Shown piece after piece: positions 8,024 to 15,973 of a stretch of DNA of 64,000 nucleotides. Made by a program: the position numbers and the translations under genes. The notes beneath the pieces were generated by a model that saw only the letters and a program-made list of their open reading frames with translations, ran no database searches and was not told the DNA's origin. Source of the DNA: CAWUFC02 sp963921335 (GTDB lineage: Bacteria > Pseudomonadota > Gammaproteobacteria > Pseudomonadales > Halieaceae); assembly GCA_963921335.3 (NCBI GenBank), contig CAWUFC020000001.1:1302001-1366000 (forward strand), given 5' to 3'. Position 1 is the stretch's first letter. Each line of letters begins with the position of its first letter.

Positions 8024-9964
8024 TTGAACGATATGGCAAAGAATTTACTGTTGTGGCTGGTGATTGCGGCCGTGCTGCTGTCGGTATTCCAGAATTTCAA
8101 TGTCCAGCCCAGCACCGAACAGCTGGGGTATTCCCAGTTCATTGAAGAGATTCAACGCGACCAGGTGCGCAAGGTGACTATCGATGGCCTCACCATCACC
8201 GGCGAGCGTTACAACAATACGCGCTTTGAAACCGTGCGCCCGATGCTGGAAGACCCCAAGCTCATCGACGACTTGCTCGAACATCGGGTTGAGGTCATTG
8301 GCCGCAAGCCCGAGCAGCAAAGTGTCTGGACACAGCTGCTGGTGGCGAGTTTCCCAATCCTGATTATCATTGCCGTGTTCATGTTCTTCATGCGCCAGAT
8401 GCAGGGCGGTGCCGGCGGTCGTGGCGGACCCATGAGCTTTGGTAAGAGCAAAGCCCGCCTGCTGGGTGAAGACCAGATCAACACCACCTTTGCCGATGTA
8501 GCCGGTGTGGATGAGGCCAAGGAAGACGTGCAGGAGCTGGTGGAATTTCTGCGTGACCCCGGCAAATTCCAGCGCCTGGGTGGCCGCATTCCCCGCGGTG
8601 TGCTGATGGTGGGCCAGCCCGGTACGGGTAAAACCCTGTTGGCCAAGGCCATTGCCGGTGAGGCAAAAGTGCCTTTCTTCTCTATCTCCGGTTCTGATTT
8701 TGTGGAGATGTTTGTCGGCGTGGGCGCCTCTCGTGTGCGCGACATGTTCGATCAGGCCAAGAAGCAGGCGCCGTGCATTATTTTTATTGACGAGATTGAC
8801 GCGGTGGGCCGCCACCGTGGTGCTGGCCTGGGCGGTGGTCACGATGAGCGTGAGCAGACCCTGAACCAGTTGCTGGTGGAAATGGACGGCTTTGAAGTGA
8901 ACGACGGCGTGATTGTGATTGCCGCGACCAACCGCCCGGACGTTCTCGACCCGGCATTGCTGCGCCCCGGCCGATTTGATCGCCAGGTGGTGGTAGGGCT
9001 GCCCGACATTCGTGGTCGCGAGCAGATTCTGAAAGTGCACATGCGCAAGGTGCCTTTGGCTGACGATGTTAAAGCCGCATTGATCGCCCGCGGTACACCG
9101 GGCTTCTCCGGGGCTGATCTGGCTAACCTGGTGAACGAGGCGGCACTGTTTGCCGCTCGCGCCAATGTGCGCTTGGTAGGCATGGAGCAGTTCGAGCTGG
9201 CTAAAGACAAAATTATGATGGGCGCCGAGCGCAAATCCATGGTGATGTCGGAAGCTGAGAAACAGAACACGGCTTACCACGAGGCGGGTCATGCCATTGT
9301 TGGCAGACTGATGCCCGAGCACGACCCGGTGTATAAAGTGAGCATCATTCCCCGCGGCCGTGCCCTGGGTGTGACGATGTTCCTGCCGGAGGAAGATCGC
9401 TACAGCCTGAGTCGTCGCCACATCATCAGCCAGATCTGTTCGCTGTTTGGTGGCCGAATCGCTGAAGAAATGACTCTGGGCAAAGAAGGTGTGACCACCG
9501 GTGCCTCCAATGACATTGAGCGAGCGACAGAGATTGCCCGCAATATGGTCACCAAGTGGGGGCTCTCTGAAAAAATGGGCCCCCTGAAATACGACGAGGG
9601 TGGTGAGGAAGTGTTCCTCGGTCGCTCTGCGGCACAGCCCAATAATGCGGTCTCGGATGAAACTGCGAAGATGATCGATGAAGAAGTGCGTAGCATCATT
9701 GATGAGTGCTACGGCATGGCCGAGAAGATTCTCGATGACAATGTCGACAAGCTGCAAGCTATGGCCGACGCCTTGATGAAATACGAGACTCTCGATTCAG
9801 AGCAGTTGGATGCCATTATGGAAGGCCGTGAGCCCGGCGAGCCCGGCGATTGGAACAACACCTCTTCCGACGACGATACGGATGCTGGCGCTGAGAGTGA
9901 GGAGCGGGAGACCAAGGGCAAGGATTCGTCCGGCCCGATCGGTGATCCCGCCGGAGAGCACTAA
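8024..9964 (+). CDS. ftsH: ATP-dependent membrane zinc metalloprotease FtsH
   Basis: A 646-residue membrane-anchored AAA+ protease. Two transmembrane segments flank a periplasmic domain (about residues 8-28 and 105-125). Walker A is GQPGTGKT, Walker B FIDEID, the second region of homology runs through TNRPDVLDPALLRPGRFDRQ, and the zinc site is HEAGH with a downstream Asp in TTGASNDI. It degrades short-lived and misfolded membrane and cytosolic proteins such as LpxC and sigma32 in E. coli. GAGG at 8012-8015 is well placed for TTG 8024; ATG 8033 (MAKNLLLWL, as in E. coli) is the alternative. An acidic tail follows the protease domain. Confidence 0.97.
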   Translation: MNDMAKNLLLWLVIAAVLLSVFQNFNVQPSTEQLGYSQFIEEIQRDQVRKVTIDGLTITGERYNNTRFETVRPMLEDPKLIDDLLEHRVEVIGRKPEQQSVWTQLLVASFPILIIIAVFMFFMRQMQGGAGGRGGPMSFGKSKARLLGEDQINTTFADVAGVDEAKEDVQELVEFLRDPGKFQRLGGRIPRGVLMVGQPGTGKTLLAKAIAGEAKVPFFSISGSDFVEMFVGVGASRVRDMFDQAKKQAPCIIFIDEIDAVGRHRGAGLGGGHDEREQTLNQLLVEMDGFEVNDGVIVIAATNRPDVLDPALLRPGRFDRQVVVGLPDIRGREQILKVHMRKVPLADDVKAALIARGTPGFSGADLANLVNEAALFAARANVRLVGMEQFELAKDKIMMGAERKSMVMSEAEKQNTAYHEAGHAIVGRLMPEHDPVYKVSIIPRGRALGVTMFLPEEDRYSLSRRHIISQICSLFGGRIAEEMTLGKEGVTTGASNDIERATEIARNMVTKWGLSEKMGPLKYDEGGEEVFLGRSAAQPNNAVSDETAKMIDEEVRSIIDECYGMAEKILDDNVDKLQAMADALMKYETLDSEQLDAIMEGREPGEPGDWNNTSSDDDTDAGAESEERETKGKDSSGPIGDPAGEH

Positions 9965-9984
9965 GCATTACTGCCATTCAAATC

Positions 9985-10794
9985 ATGGGGGTGATCAACA
10001 CCACCCCCGATTCTTTTTCCGACGGCGGCACCCTGTATCAGGGTGCCGCTCTTGATTTAAGCCTGGCACTTGGGCGTGCCCGCGCCATGGTGGACGCCGG
10101 TGCAGCTATCCTGGACATCGGTGGTGAGTCCACCCGCCCCGGTGCCGAGCCCGTTTCCCTACAACAAGAAATGGACCGTGTACTGCCGCTGGTAGAGGCG
10201 GTTAGTGCTGAGCTTGATGTGCGCATCTCTGTCGATACCAGTTCGCCCCAACTGATGACTGAGGCGGCCGCCCTGGGTGCCTGGATGATTAACGATGTGC
10301 GGGCATTGCGACGTGACGGCGCGCTGCAAGCCGCTGCGGCTACTGAGTGCCAGGTGTGCCTGATGCACATGCAGGGTGAACCGGGGGGGATGCAAAAAGA
10401 CCCCAGCTATAACGATGTTGTAGCCGAAGTCGGCGAGTTTCTTAACAGCCGTGCTGCGGACTGTATTGCGGCCGGGATCGAGGCGCAGCGTTTGTGGCTG
10501 GACCCCGGTTTTGGCTTCGGTAAAACCCTGACCCACAACCTGCAGTTGCTGGCAGGGCTCGAACAACTGAGCCAGGCGGGCTACCCGTTATTGGTGGGGC
10601 TCTCTCGCAAATCCATGATCGACAAATTGCTGGGCCGGGCGGTTGATGAACGGCTCTCGGCTAGCCTCGGGCTGGCTGTGTTGGCAGCGGAGCGGGGCGC
10701 GCGCATAATTAGAACCCACGATGTGAGAGAAACCGCCGATGCCATTGCCATGGTGGAGGCTGTTCACGCACAGCAGGGGGAAGAACAGGCATGA
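9985..10794 (+). CDS. folP: Dihydropteroate synthase
   Basis: DHPS joins p-aminobenzoate to hydroxymethyl-dihydropterin pyrophosphate in folate synthesis; it is the sulfonamide target. Conserved blocks are TPDSFSDGG, DIGGESTRPGAEPV, DTSSPQ, DPGFGFGKT, VGLSRKSM and RTHDVRET. Counted from ATG 9985 the protein has 269 residues and starts right at the first strand, about 17 residues shorter than E. coli FolP. There is no ATG, GTG, TTG or CTG between the in-frame TGA at 9943 and 9985; ATT at 9967, eight bases after GGAGAG, is a plausible real start. Its stop overlaps the glmM ATG (ATGA). Confidence 0.93.
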   Translation: MGVINTTPDSFSDGGTLYQGAALDLSLALGRARAMVDAGAAILDIGGESTRPGAEPVSLQQEMDRVLPLVEAVSAELDVRISVDTSSPQLMTEAAALGAWMINDVRALRRDGALQAAAATECQVCLMHMQGEPGGMQKDPSYNDVVAEVGEFLNSRAADCIAAGIEAQRLWLDPGFGFGKTLTHNLQLLAGLEQLSQAGYPLLVGLSRKSMIDKLLGRAVDERLSASLGLAVLAAERGARIIRTHDVRETADAIAMVEAVHAQQGEEQA

Positions 10795-12125
10795 CGCGCC
10801 GCTATTTTGGTACTGACGGCATTCGCGGCCGGGTTGGTGAAACGCCGATAACACCAGACTTTATGCTCAAGCTGGGCTGGGCTTGCGGCAGGGTGTTCCA
10901 GCGCTTCGGTGGGGGTGAAGGCGACCACTGCACGGTAGTGATTGGCAAAGACACCCGTATCTCCGGCTATATGTTTGAGTCCGCGCTTCAGGCCGGATTG
11001 GTCAGCGCCGGTGTGAATGTGTGCCTGTTGGGTCCGATGCCGACACCAGCCATTGCCCTGGTGACTCGCAACCAGCGCGCCATTGCGGGCATAGTGATCA
11101 GCGCCTCACACAACCCCTATTACGACAACGGCATCAAGTTTTTCAGCGGCGATGGTTACAAGCTGCCCGATGAGGTGGAGCTGGCGATTGAAGATGAGCT
11201 GGAGAAATCCCTGAGTACCGTGGATGCGGCCATGCTGGGTAAAGTGTGGCGCCTCGACGACGCGCCCGGTCGTTATATTGAGTACTGTAAATCCACAGTA
11301 CCCCATCGTTTCTCTCTGGCGGGTTTTCGGATTGTGCTGGATTGTGCCCACGGCGCCGGTTACCAGGTGGGCCCAAGCGTTTTGCGGGAGCTGGGTGCGG
11401 AGCTGATTCTCACCGGTGTTGAGCCGGACGGGTTCAATATTAACCAGGACGTGGGTTCTACAAGCCTTGCTGCCTTGCAGCAGCGGGTGGTGGCGGAGAG
11501 TGCAGATCTGGGCATCGCGTTGGATGGCGATGGCGACCGGGTGATGTTTGTGGATCATCTCGGTGAACTCGTCGACGGAGACGAACTCCTATTCGTGATC
11601 GCCTGTGATCACGGCGTGGATGGCGTGGTTGGCACGCAGATGAGCAATCTCGGCATGGAGCTGGCACTGAAAGCGCGCGGCATCGATTTTTGCCGGGCCC
11701 GGGTGGGTGATCGTTTCGTGAACGAGTTGATGCGTGAGCGCGGCTGGGTATTGGGCGGTGAGTCCTCCGGCCATATTATTTGCTCAGAGTTGTCCACGAC
11801 CGGAGACGGCATGGTGGCGGCGCTGCAGGTACTGCAGGCGATCTCCAATAGCGGTGAGAAGCTGGCCACTTTGCGGGCGGGCATGACCAAGATGCCCCAG
11901 CATATGATTAATGTCGCCGCGCCGGCAGGTTCTGCCCTGGAGAGCAATCAGGCGGTGAGCAGCGCTGTGGCCGCGGTAGAAGAGCGATTGGGCAAGCGTG
12001 GCCGGGTGTTACTGCGTCCCTCGGGGACCGAACCCGTGGTTAGGGTGATGGTGGAAGGCGAAGAATCTTCTGAGGTTGAGCAATTGTGTGGCGAATTGGC
12101 CCAACAGGTCGAAGCCCTGCTTTAG
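10791..12125 (+). CDS. glmM: Phosphoglucosamine mutase
   Basis: A 444-residue alpha-D-phosphohexomutase that converts glucosamine-6-phosphate to glucosamine-1-phosphate for UDP-GlcNAc, peptidoglycan and LPS. The start MTRRYFGTDGIRGRVG is typical. The phosphoserine loop is ISASHNPYYDNGIKFF (catalytic Ser near residue 106), the metal loop is DGDGDRV, the sugar loop is GGESSGH and the phosphate-binding loop is RPSGTEPVVRVM. Coupled to folP by ATGA overlap, the same folP-glmM order as in E. coli. Confidence 0.97.
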   Translation: MTRRYFGTDGIRGRVGETPITPDFMLKLGWACGRVFQRFGGGEGDHCTVVIGKDTRISGYMFESALQAGLVSAGVNVCLLGPMPTPAIALVTRNQRAIAGIVISASHNPYYDNGIKFFSGDGYKLPDEVELAIEDELEKSLSTVDAAMLGKVWRLDDAPGRYIEYCKSTVPHRFSLAGFRIVLDCAHGAGYQVGPSVLRELGAELILTGVEPDGFNINQDVGSTSLAALQQRVVAESADLGIALDGDGDRVMFVDHLGELVDGDELLFVIACDHGVDGVVGTQMSNLGMELALKARGIDFCRARVGDRFVNELMRERGWVLGGESSGHIICSELSTTGDGMVAALQVLQAISNSGEKLATLRAGMTKMPQHMINVAAPAGSALESNQAVSSAVAAVEERLGKRGRVLLRPSGTEPVVRVMVEGEESSEVEQLCGELAQQVEALL

Positions 12126-12134
12126 GGCGCTTAT

Positions 12135-12163
12135 CTTGTATGTTCTGTAGGCATTGGGTAAGA
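12135..12163 (+). promoter_or_regulatory. Weak sigma70-like promoter candidate for tpiA
   Basis: TTGTAT at 12135-12140 and TAAGAT at 12158-12163 are 17 bases apart just after the glmM stop. The -35 box matches only in its first three bases, so this is a weak suggestion. Confidence 0.25.
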
Positions 12164-12192
12164 TTGCCGCCGTTTTGCGTCCGGGGGTATCC

Positions 12193-12942
12193 ATGCCAGC
12201 ATCCGTAAGGCGAAGCCTGGTGATGGGCAACTGGAAAATGCACGGCAGCGTCGACTTTGTTGAGCAGCTGTTGCAGCAACTGATCCCATCCAGCGAAGGT
12301 GCTTCAACAGAGATAGCGGTTTGTCCGCCATCGGCGTACCTGTCGCTGGTGATTGATCGTTGCCGGGGCTCGAATCTGGCAGTAGGTGGCCAGGATTGTA
12401 GCGCCAATGAGTCGGGTGCATATACCGGCGAAGTGGCTGCTGTAATGCTTCGAGATATCGGCTGTGACCGGGTTATTCTGGGTCACTCTGAGCGCCGGGC
12501 CTACCAGGGCGAGAGCAATGAGCTGGTGGCTACGAAAGCGATAGCTGCCCGGGCCGCGGGTTTAACGCCGGTGCTGTGTGTTGGGGAAACCCTGGAACAG
12601 CGCCAAAGCGGTGATGCCGAGGCGATTGTTGGCCAGCAGATAGCGGCACTATTGGCTGACTTGCAGGCCACTGATGTGATTGCCTATGAACCTGTATGGG
12701 CCATCGGTACCGGCGAAACAGCAACGCCAGAGCAAGCTCAGGCTATGCACGGGTTTATTCGCGCAGAACTGCGCAAGTCGCTTGGCGATAATGCTGATGC
12801 GATACGATTGCTCTACGGTGGCAGCGTCAAGGCGGCCAATGCAGAGGAGCTATTTTGCCAGGCCGACATCGACGGCGGCCTGGTGGGTGGTGCAGCCCTT
12901 GATGCACAGGAATTTGCAGCGATTATTAGCGCTGCGGGATAG
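12193..12942 (+). CDS. tpiA: Triosephosphate isomerase
   Basis: A 249-residue TIM barrel interconverting dihydroxyacetone phosphate and glyceraldehyde-3-phosphate. Seen: substrate lysine in VMGNWKMHG, catalytic His in VILGHSERR, catalytic Glu in AYEPVWAIGTG, and the phosphate-binding LYGGSVKAAN and DGGLVGGAAL. ATG 12193 is chosen because GGGGG lies five bases upstream; the open frame extends to a TTG at 12154 that lacks such support. Location between glmM and secG is common in pseudomonads and relatives. Confidence 0.97.
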   Translation: MPASVRRSLVMGNWKMHGSVDFVEQLLQQLIPSSEGASTEIAVCPPSAYLSLVIDRCRGSNLAVGGQDCSANESGAYTGEVAAVMLRDIGCDRVILGHSERRAYQGESNELVATKAIAARAAGLTPVLCVGETLEQRQSGDAEAIVGQQIAALLADLQATDVIAYEPVWAIGTGETATPEQAQAMHGFIRAELRKSLGDNADAIRLLYGGSVKAANAEELFCQADIDGGLVGGAALDAQEFAAIISAAG

Positions 12943-12948
12943 AGACTT

Positions 12949-13323
12949 ATGGAACAGTTAATTTTGATCGCACACCTGCTGATCGCACTGGCCATCATCG
13001 GCCTGATCATGCTGCAGCAGGGTAAGGGTGCCGACATGGGCGCATCCTTTGGCGCGGGTGCATCCCAGACCCTGTTCGGTGCTGACGGTGGTGGCAATGC
13101 CCTGACTAAGGCCACCGCGATTCTCGCCTTCGCTTTCTTTGCCACCAGTTTTGGTCTGGCAGTGATTGCCAAGCAAAGTGCTGCTCCGGTTGATGAATTG
13201 GAACTGTTGATGCCGGCGGCAGAAGAACAGTTGTTGATTGACGATGAGTTGCCCGTCATTGAAGAAGATATACCCGCAGGATTGTCAGCTGATGGTGACA
13301 TTCCTGAGGTGCCGGTCGAGTAG
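12949..13323 (+). CDS. secG: Preprotein translocase subunit SecG
   Basis: A 124-residue inner membrane protein with two transmembrane segments (about residues 2-22 and 52-72) separated by the conserved cytosolic loop LQQGKGADMGASFGAGASQT. SecG assists SecYE-SecA cycling. The acidic C-terminal tail rich in Glu, Pro and Ala is variable in the family. It is six bases downstream of tpiA and 16 bases upstream of tRNA-Leu, so the tRNA may be processed from the same transcript. Confidence 0.95.
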   Translation: MEQLILIAHLLIALAIIGLIMLQQGKGADMGASFGAGASQTLFGADGGGNALTKATAILAFAFFATSFGLAVIAKQSAAPVDELELLMPAAEEQLLIDDELPVIEEDIPAGLSADGDIPEVPVE

Positions 13324-13339
13324 GGCCGGGGAACAGATT

Positions 13340-13425
13340 GCCGAAGTGGTGGAATTGGTAGACACGCTATCTTGAGGGGGTAGTGAGCATTGCTCGTGCG
13401 GGTTCAAGTCCCGCCTTCGGCACCA
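13340..13425 (+). tRNA. leuU: tRNA-Leu (anticodon GAG)
   Basis: An 86-base gene including an encoded CCA. The acceptor stem pairs GCCGAAG with CTTCGGC, discriminator A, T-loop GGTTCAAGTC, and a long class II variable arm. The anticodon stem CTATC/GGTAG has one G-T pair and holds the loop TTGAGGG (anticodon GAG). Position after secG is identical to leuU of E. coli. Confidence 0.97.
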
Positions 13426-13436
13426 TATTTGATAAG

Positions 13437-13463
13437 AAGCCCCACCAGTTGGGGCTTTTTTTT
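13437..13463 (+). terminator. Rho-independent terminator after tRNA-Leu
   Basis: AAGCCCC and GGGGCTT form a 7-bp stem around a 7-base loop, followed directly by a run of T (13456-13463). It should end the tpiA-secG-tRNA-Leu transcript. Confidence 0.9.
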
Positions 13464-13600
13464 GCTCCGAGCGTAAGCGGATTCGCGGGACTAACCGGGC
13501 TTCGCTCATTCCTCGCAGCCCAGCTGCTCGGGCTCGCCCGCGATTTGCGGTGCAAATCGCCCCGCCTTCGGCTTTCTTTTCGATAAGAGGGTGGAGGTTA
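13464..13600. repeat. Noncoding segment with a 9-bp palindrome and a 12-base copy of the tRNA-Leu 3' end
   Basis: No gene is visible. GCGATTTGC and GCAAATCGC (13540-13548, 13552-13560) are perfect arms around GGT. Directly after it, CCCGCCTTCGGC at 13561-13572 repeats exactly the T-arm/acceptor bases 13410-13421 of the tRNA gene, and both copies are followed by a T-rich stretch and GATAAG. This could be a partial tRNA duplication, an attachment-site remnant or a REP-like element. Confidence 0.5.
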
Positions 13601-13615
13601 ATACGGCGGACTGGA

Positions 13616-13681
13616 CAGATGTTTATCTGTTGAGGGAATGGGGTTCTGATCGAAACAGATAAACATCTGGCGAGAACCCCA
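13616..13681. repeat. Two interleaved perfect inverted repeats (pseudoknot-like)
   Basis: Arm A (13616-13631, CAGATGTTTATCTGTT) pairs with A' (13654-13669), 16 of 16 bases. Arm B (13639-13647, TGGGGTTCT) pairs with B' (13673-13681), 9 of 9. The order A-B-A'-B' means the two stems interlock as in an H-type pseudoknot. A partial third copy of the GAAACAGAT element follows at 13691-13699. It lies 34 bases beyond the end of arsH. Confidence 0.7.
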
Positions 13682-13714
13682 ATCTTGACCGAAACAGATC
13701 TACAGGTGGCGCCA

Positions 13715-14452
13715 TTACAATGATCTTTGATTCACTCGGTTCATGAGCTCTTCTGCAGTCTCTTTGCGCTCAGAGTACCGATCCACGAGGTAATCACTGC
13801 GATCACGGGTCAGCAGGGTGAACTTCATTAGCTCTTCCAGTACGTCAACAATACGGTTGTAGAAACCAGAGTCTTTCATACGGTCATTGTCATCAAACTC
13901 TGCCCAGGCCTTGGCGACAGAGGACTGGTTTGGAATGGTCAGCATGCGCATCCAACGTCCGAGTACTCTCAGCTGGTTTACCACGTTAAATGACTGCGAA
14001 CCGCCTTCAACCTGCATCACCGCCAGGGTCTTACCCTGGGTCGGGCGCACCGCGCCGACACTTAAGGGTACCCAGTCGATTTGGGCTTTCATGATGGCGG
14101 TCATAGACCCGTGTCGCTCAGGCGAGCACCACACCTGGCCCTCTGACCAGATCATCAGCTCCCGCAGCTCCTGCACTTTGGGGTGATTCTCATCTCCATC
14201 ATCAGGCAGGGGTAGGCCTGAGGGATTGAAGATGCGGGTCTCGGCACCCATGAGTTCCAGTAGTCTGGCGGACTCTTCCACCACCAGGCGACTGAAGGAA
14301 CGCTCACGCAATGAACCGTAGAGCAGCAATATGCGCGGCTTGTGGGTAGAGGGCTCGGCGACCGCCAGTTGCTCCACCGTGGGTGCCTGAAAGGACTCGG
14401 TGTCCAGGTTGGGGGTATCGATCAATGGGTTCAGTTCTGTAACGTCGGTCAT
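13715..14452 (-). CDS. arsH: ArsH-type NADPH-dependent FMN reductase
   Basis: A 245-residue flavodoxin-like flavoprotein. The FMN phosphate loop is LLYGSLRERSFSR, and the ArsH-typical stretches SPERHGSMTAIMKAQIDWVP and GGSQSFNVVNQLR are present. ArsH oxidises trivalent organoarsenicals in several bacteria and reduces quinones or azo dyes in vitro. It follows arsR by 39 bases on the same strand, so the pair should be an arsenic-responsive operon. No arsenite pump or arsenate reductase is next to it, which is unusual and leaves the physiological substrate open. Confidence 0.92.
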   Translation of the reverse strand: MTDVTELNPLIDTPNLDTESFQAPTVEQLAVAEPSTHKPRILLLYGSLRERSFSRLVVEESARLLELMGAETRIFNPSGLPLPDDGDENHPKVQELRELMIWSEGQVWCSPERHGSMTAIMKAQIDWVPLSVGAVRPTQGKTLAVMQVEGGSQSFNVVNQLRVLGRWMRMLTIPNQSSVAKAWAEFDDNDRMKDSGFYNRIVDVLEELMKFTLLTRDRSDYLVDRYSERKETAEELMNRVNQRSL

Positions 14453-14491
14453 AACATCTCTCGTCTGTAATTACTAAGTGGTGGCTGCGAC

Positions 14492-14836
14492 TTACGCGCA
14501 GCAACCTCTGTCTGTGGGCCGGTCCGCCATGTGGTCAAGTGCTCTGGTGTTGGGTGTCAGCCAGCTTTGGTTGGCGGCGAGGGTGCCTGTGAGCACTGTG
14601 CGTGCCCAGTCAGGTAAGGCGTCGTCAATACGGTAATACACCCATTGCCCGTGCTTTCGCGCTTGCAGCAGCCCCGCATTACGTAACTGCGCCAGGTGCC
14701 TGGAAATCTTGGGTTGGCTGAGATTGAGTGCAGTTGTCAGTTCACACACGCACAGCTCCTGCTGTTGTTGGATCAGCAGTAGGCTTTTCAGGCGTGTTTC
14801 ATCTGCCAGTGCTTTGTAAAAATTAACCGGTTCCAT
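14492..14836 (-). CDS. arsR: ArsR-family metalloregulator
   Basis: A 114-residue winged-helix repressor of the ArsR/SmtB family. The As(III)-binding motif ELCVCEL places two cysteines at the start of the DNA-binding domain, followed by the recognition helix LSQPKISRHLAQLRNAGLL and wing RKHGQWVYYRI. The C-terminus ends in GCCA, giving extra thiols. Metal binding should release it from the AT-rich inverted repeats just upstream of its start, autoregulating arsR-arsH. Confidence 0.93.
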   Translation of the reverse strand: MEPVNFYKALADETRLKSLLLIQQQQELCVCELTTALNLSQPKISRHLAQLRNAGLLQARKHGQWVYYRIDDALPDWARTVLTGTLAANQSWLTPNTRALDHMADRPTDRGCCA

Positions 14837-14849
14837 CGCGGCCTCCCAA

Positions 14850-14886
14850 ATATATGTTTAATCATATATATGAAAATACATATATA
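14850..14886. promoter_or_regulatory. Probable ArsR operator
   Basis: Two overlapping inverted repeats share their middle arm: ATATATG-6-CATATAT (14850-14856, 14863-14869) and TATATATG-6-CATATATA (14865-14872, 14879-14886). The block starts 13 bases upstream of the arsR start, in the position expected for ArsR autoregulation. Confidence 0.65.
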
Positions 14887-14966
14887 CCAGTGCAGTATTA
14901 CCGCGAATGAATGGTTAGCAGATTATCTGGGCAGTTGCTCTCTGAATCAGTCTTCCTTCACTGTTC

Positions 14967-15797
14967 TCAGCTCTCGGCCTGCTGATAAAAATGTACATCG
15001 CGCTGGGGAAAGGGAATGCTGATACCTTCGCGATCAAAAGCCAGCTTTAGCTGTGTATGGGTGCTGAAAAACACGGCCCAGTAATTTTCTGACTTGCACC
15101 ATGGCCGCACTACGAAGTTAATAGAGCTATCGGCGTGAGCGCATACTTCAACGTCCGGGGCGGGCTCGGAGAGTATATTTTCATCGGCCCGTAACACCTC
15201 CTCGATGACCTGCTTGGCTCGAATGACATCGTCGGCATAGCTGATGCCGAATGTCATGTCGACGCGGCGGTTGGGCTCCACAAAAATGTTGGTGATACAG
15301 CCGTTGGAGAGTATCCCATTGGGGATGATCACCCGTTGATTGTCCACTGTGCGCAGGATGGTATTGAATATCTGAATCTCCGCGACGGTACCCGCGAAGC
15401 CTTGCGCCTCAATGAAGTCACCCACCTTGAAAGGCCTGAAGAACAGTATCAGAACGCCGCCGGCAAAGTTTGACAGGCTGCCCTGCAGTGCCAGGCCTAC
15501 CGCCAGACCGGCGGCGCCCAGCAAGGCTATCAGTGAAGCGGTCTCGACACCGACCATCGAAGCGAAAATGATAAGCAGGATGGCTTTCAGTCCAATATTG
15601 GAGAAGCTCAGTAGGAATCTTTGCAGGGTTGCCTCCACTTTCGCGGTATCCATGGCTTTATCCAGAAGGCTGAGCAGCCGGCCGATAAACCACCACCCGA
15701 CAATAAGCACCAACAGGGCCAGTAACAGTTTCGATCCATACTGCACCGCCAGTGCCATCAATTGATCCATGTATTGTTCAATGTTTTCTATATCCAT
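14967..15797 (-). CDS. mscS: Small-conductance mechanosensitive channel (MscS/YggB family)
   Basis: A 276-residue inner membrane channel. Three transmembrane segments lie at about residues 18-40, 60-82 and 88-115; the pore helix is the Gly/Ala-rich GAAGLAVGLALQGSLSNFAGG typical of MscS TM3, followed by the beta domain FRPFKVGDFIEAQGFAGTV and IPNGILSN. It opens under membrane tension during osmotic downshock. ATG 15797 is chosen for the AGGG about eight bases upstream; a TTG at 15848 is a longer alternative. Divergent from the CadD-like gene. Confidence 0.93.
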   Translation of the reverse strand: MDIENIEQYMDQLMALAVQYGSKLLLALLVLIVGWWFIGRLLSLLDKAMDTAKVEATLQRFLLSFSNIGLKAILLIIFASMVGVETASLIALLGAAGLAVGLALQGSLSNFAGGVLILFFRPFKVGDFIEAQGFAGTVAEIQIFNTILRTVDNQRVIIPNGILSNGCITNIFVEPNRRVDMTFGISYADDVIRAKQVIEEVLRADENILSEPAPDVEVCAHADSSINFVVRPWCKSENYWAVFFSTHTQLKLAFDREGISIPFPQRDVHFYQQAES

Positions 15798-15973
15798 GTG
15801 GGTACCCTGAGGTTCTGTTATCGAGCGATCAATTTGAGAATAGTTCAAGGGCGAGTAAATACCACGCCCAGCCGCCCTGACGGCCTCAGCTTGCGCTCGA
15901 TTTGCTGCATAACGCCTATCGAGTAAACAGAGCGAGTAATCTGGCGTACCAACGAGTAGACTGCTGTCCGGTT

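Noticed and set aside
8045..9757. A 570-codon His-rich open frame antisense to ftsH
   Set aside because: It is the codon-position shadow of a GC-rich conserved gene, has no ribosome site or domain, and ftsH is certain on the other strand.
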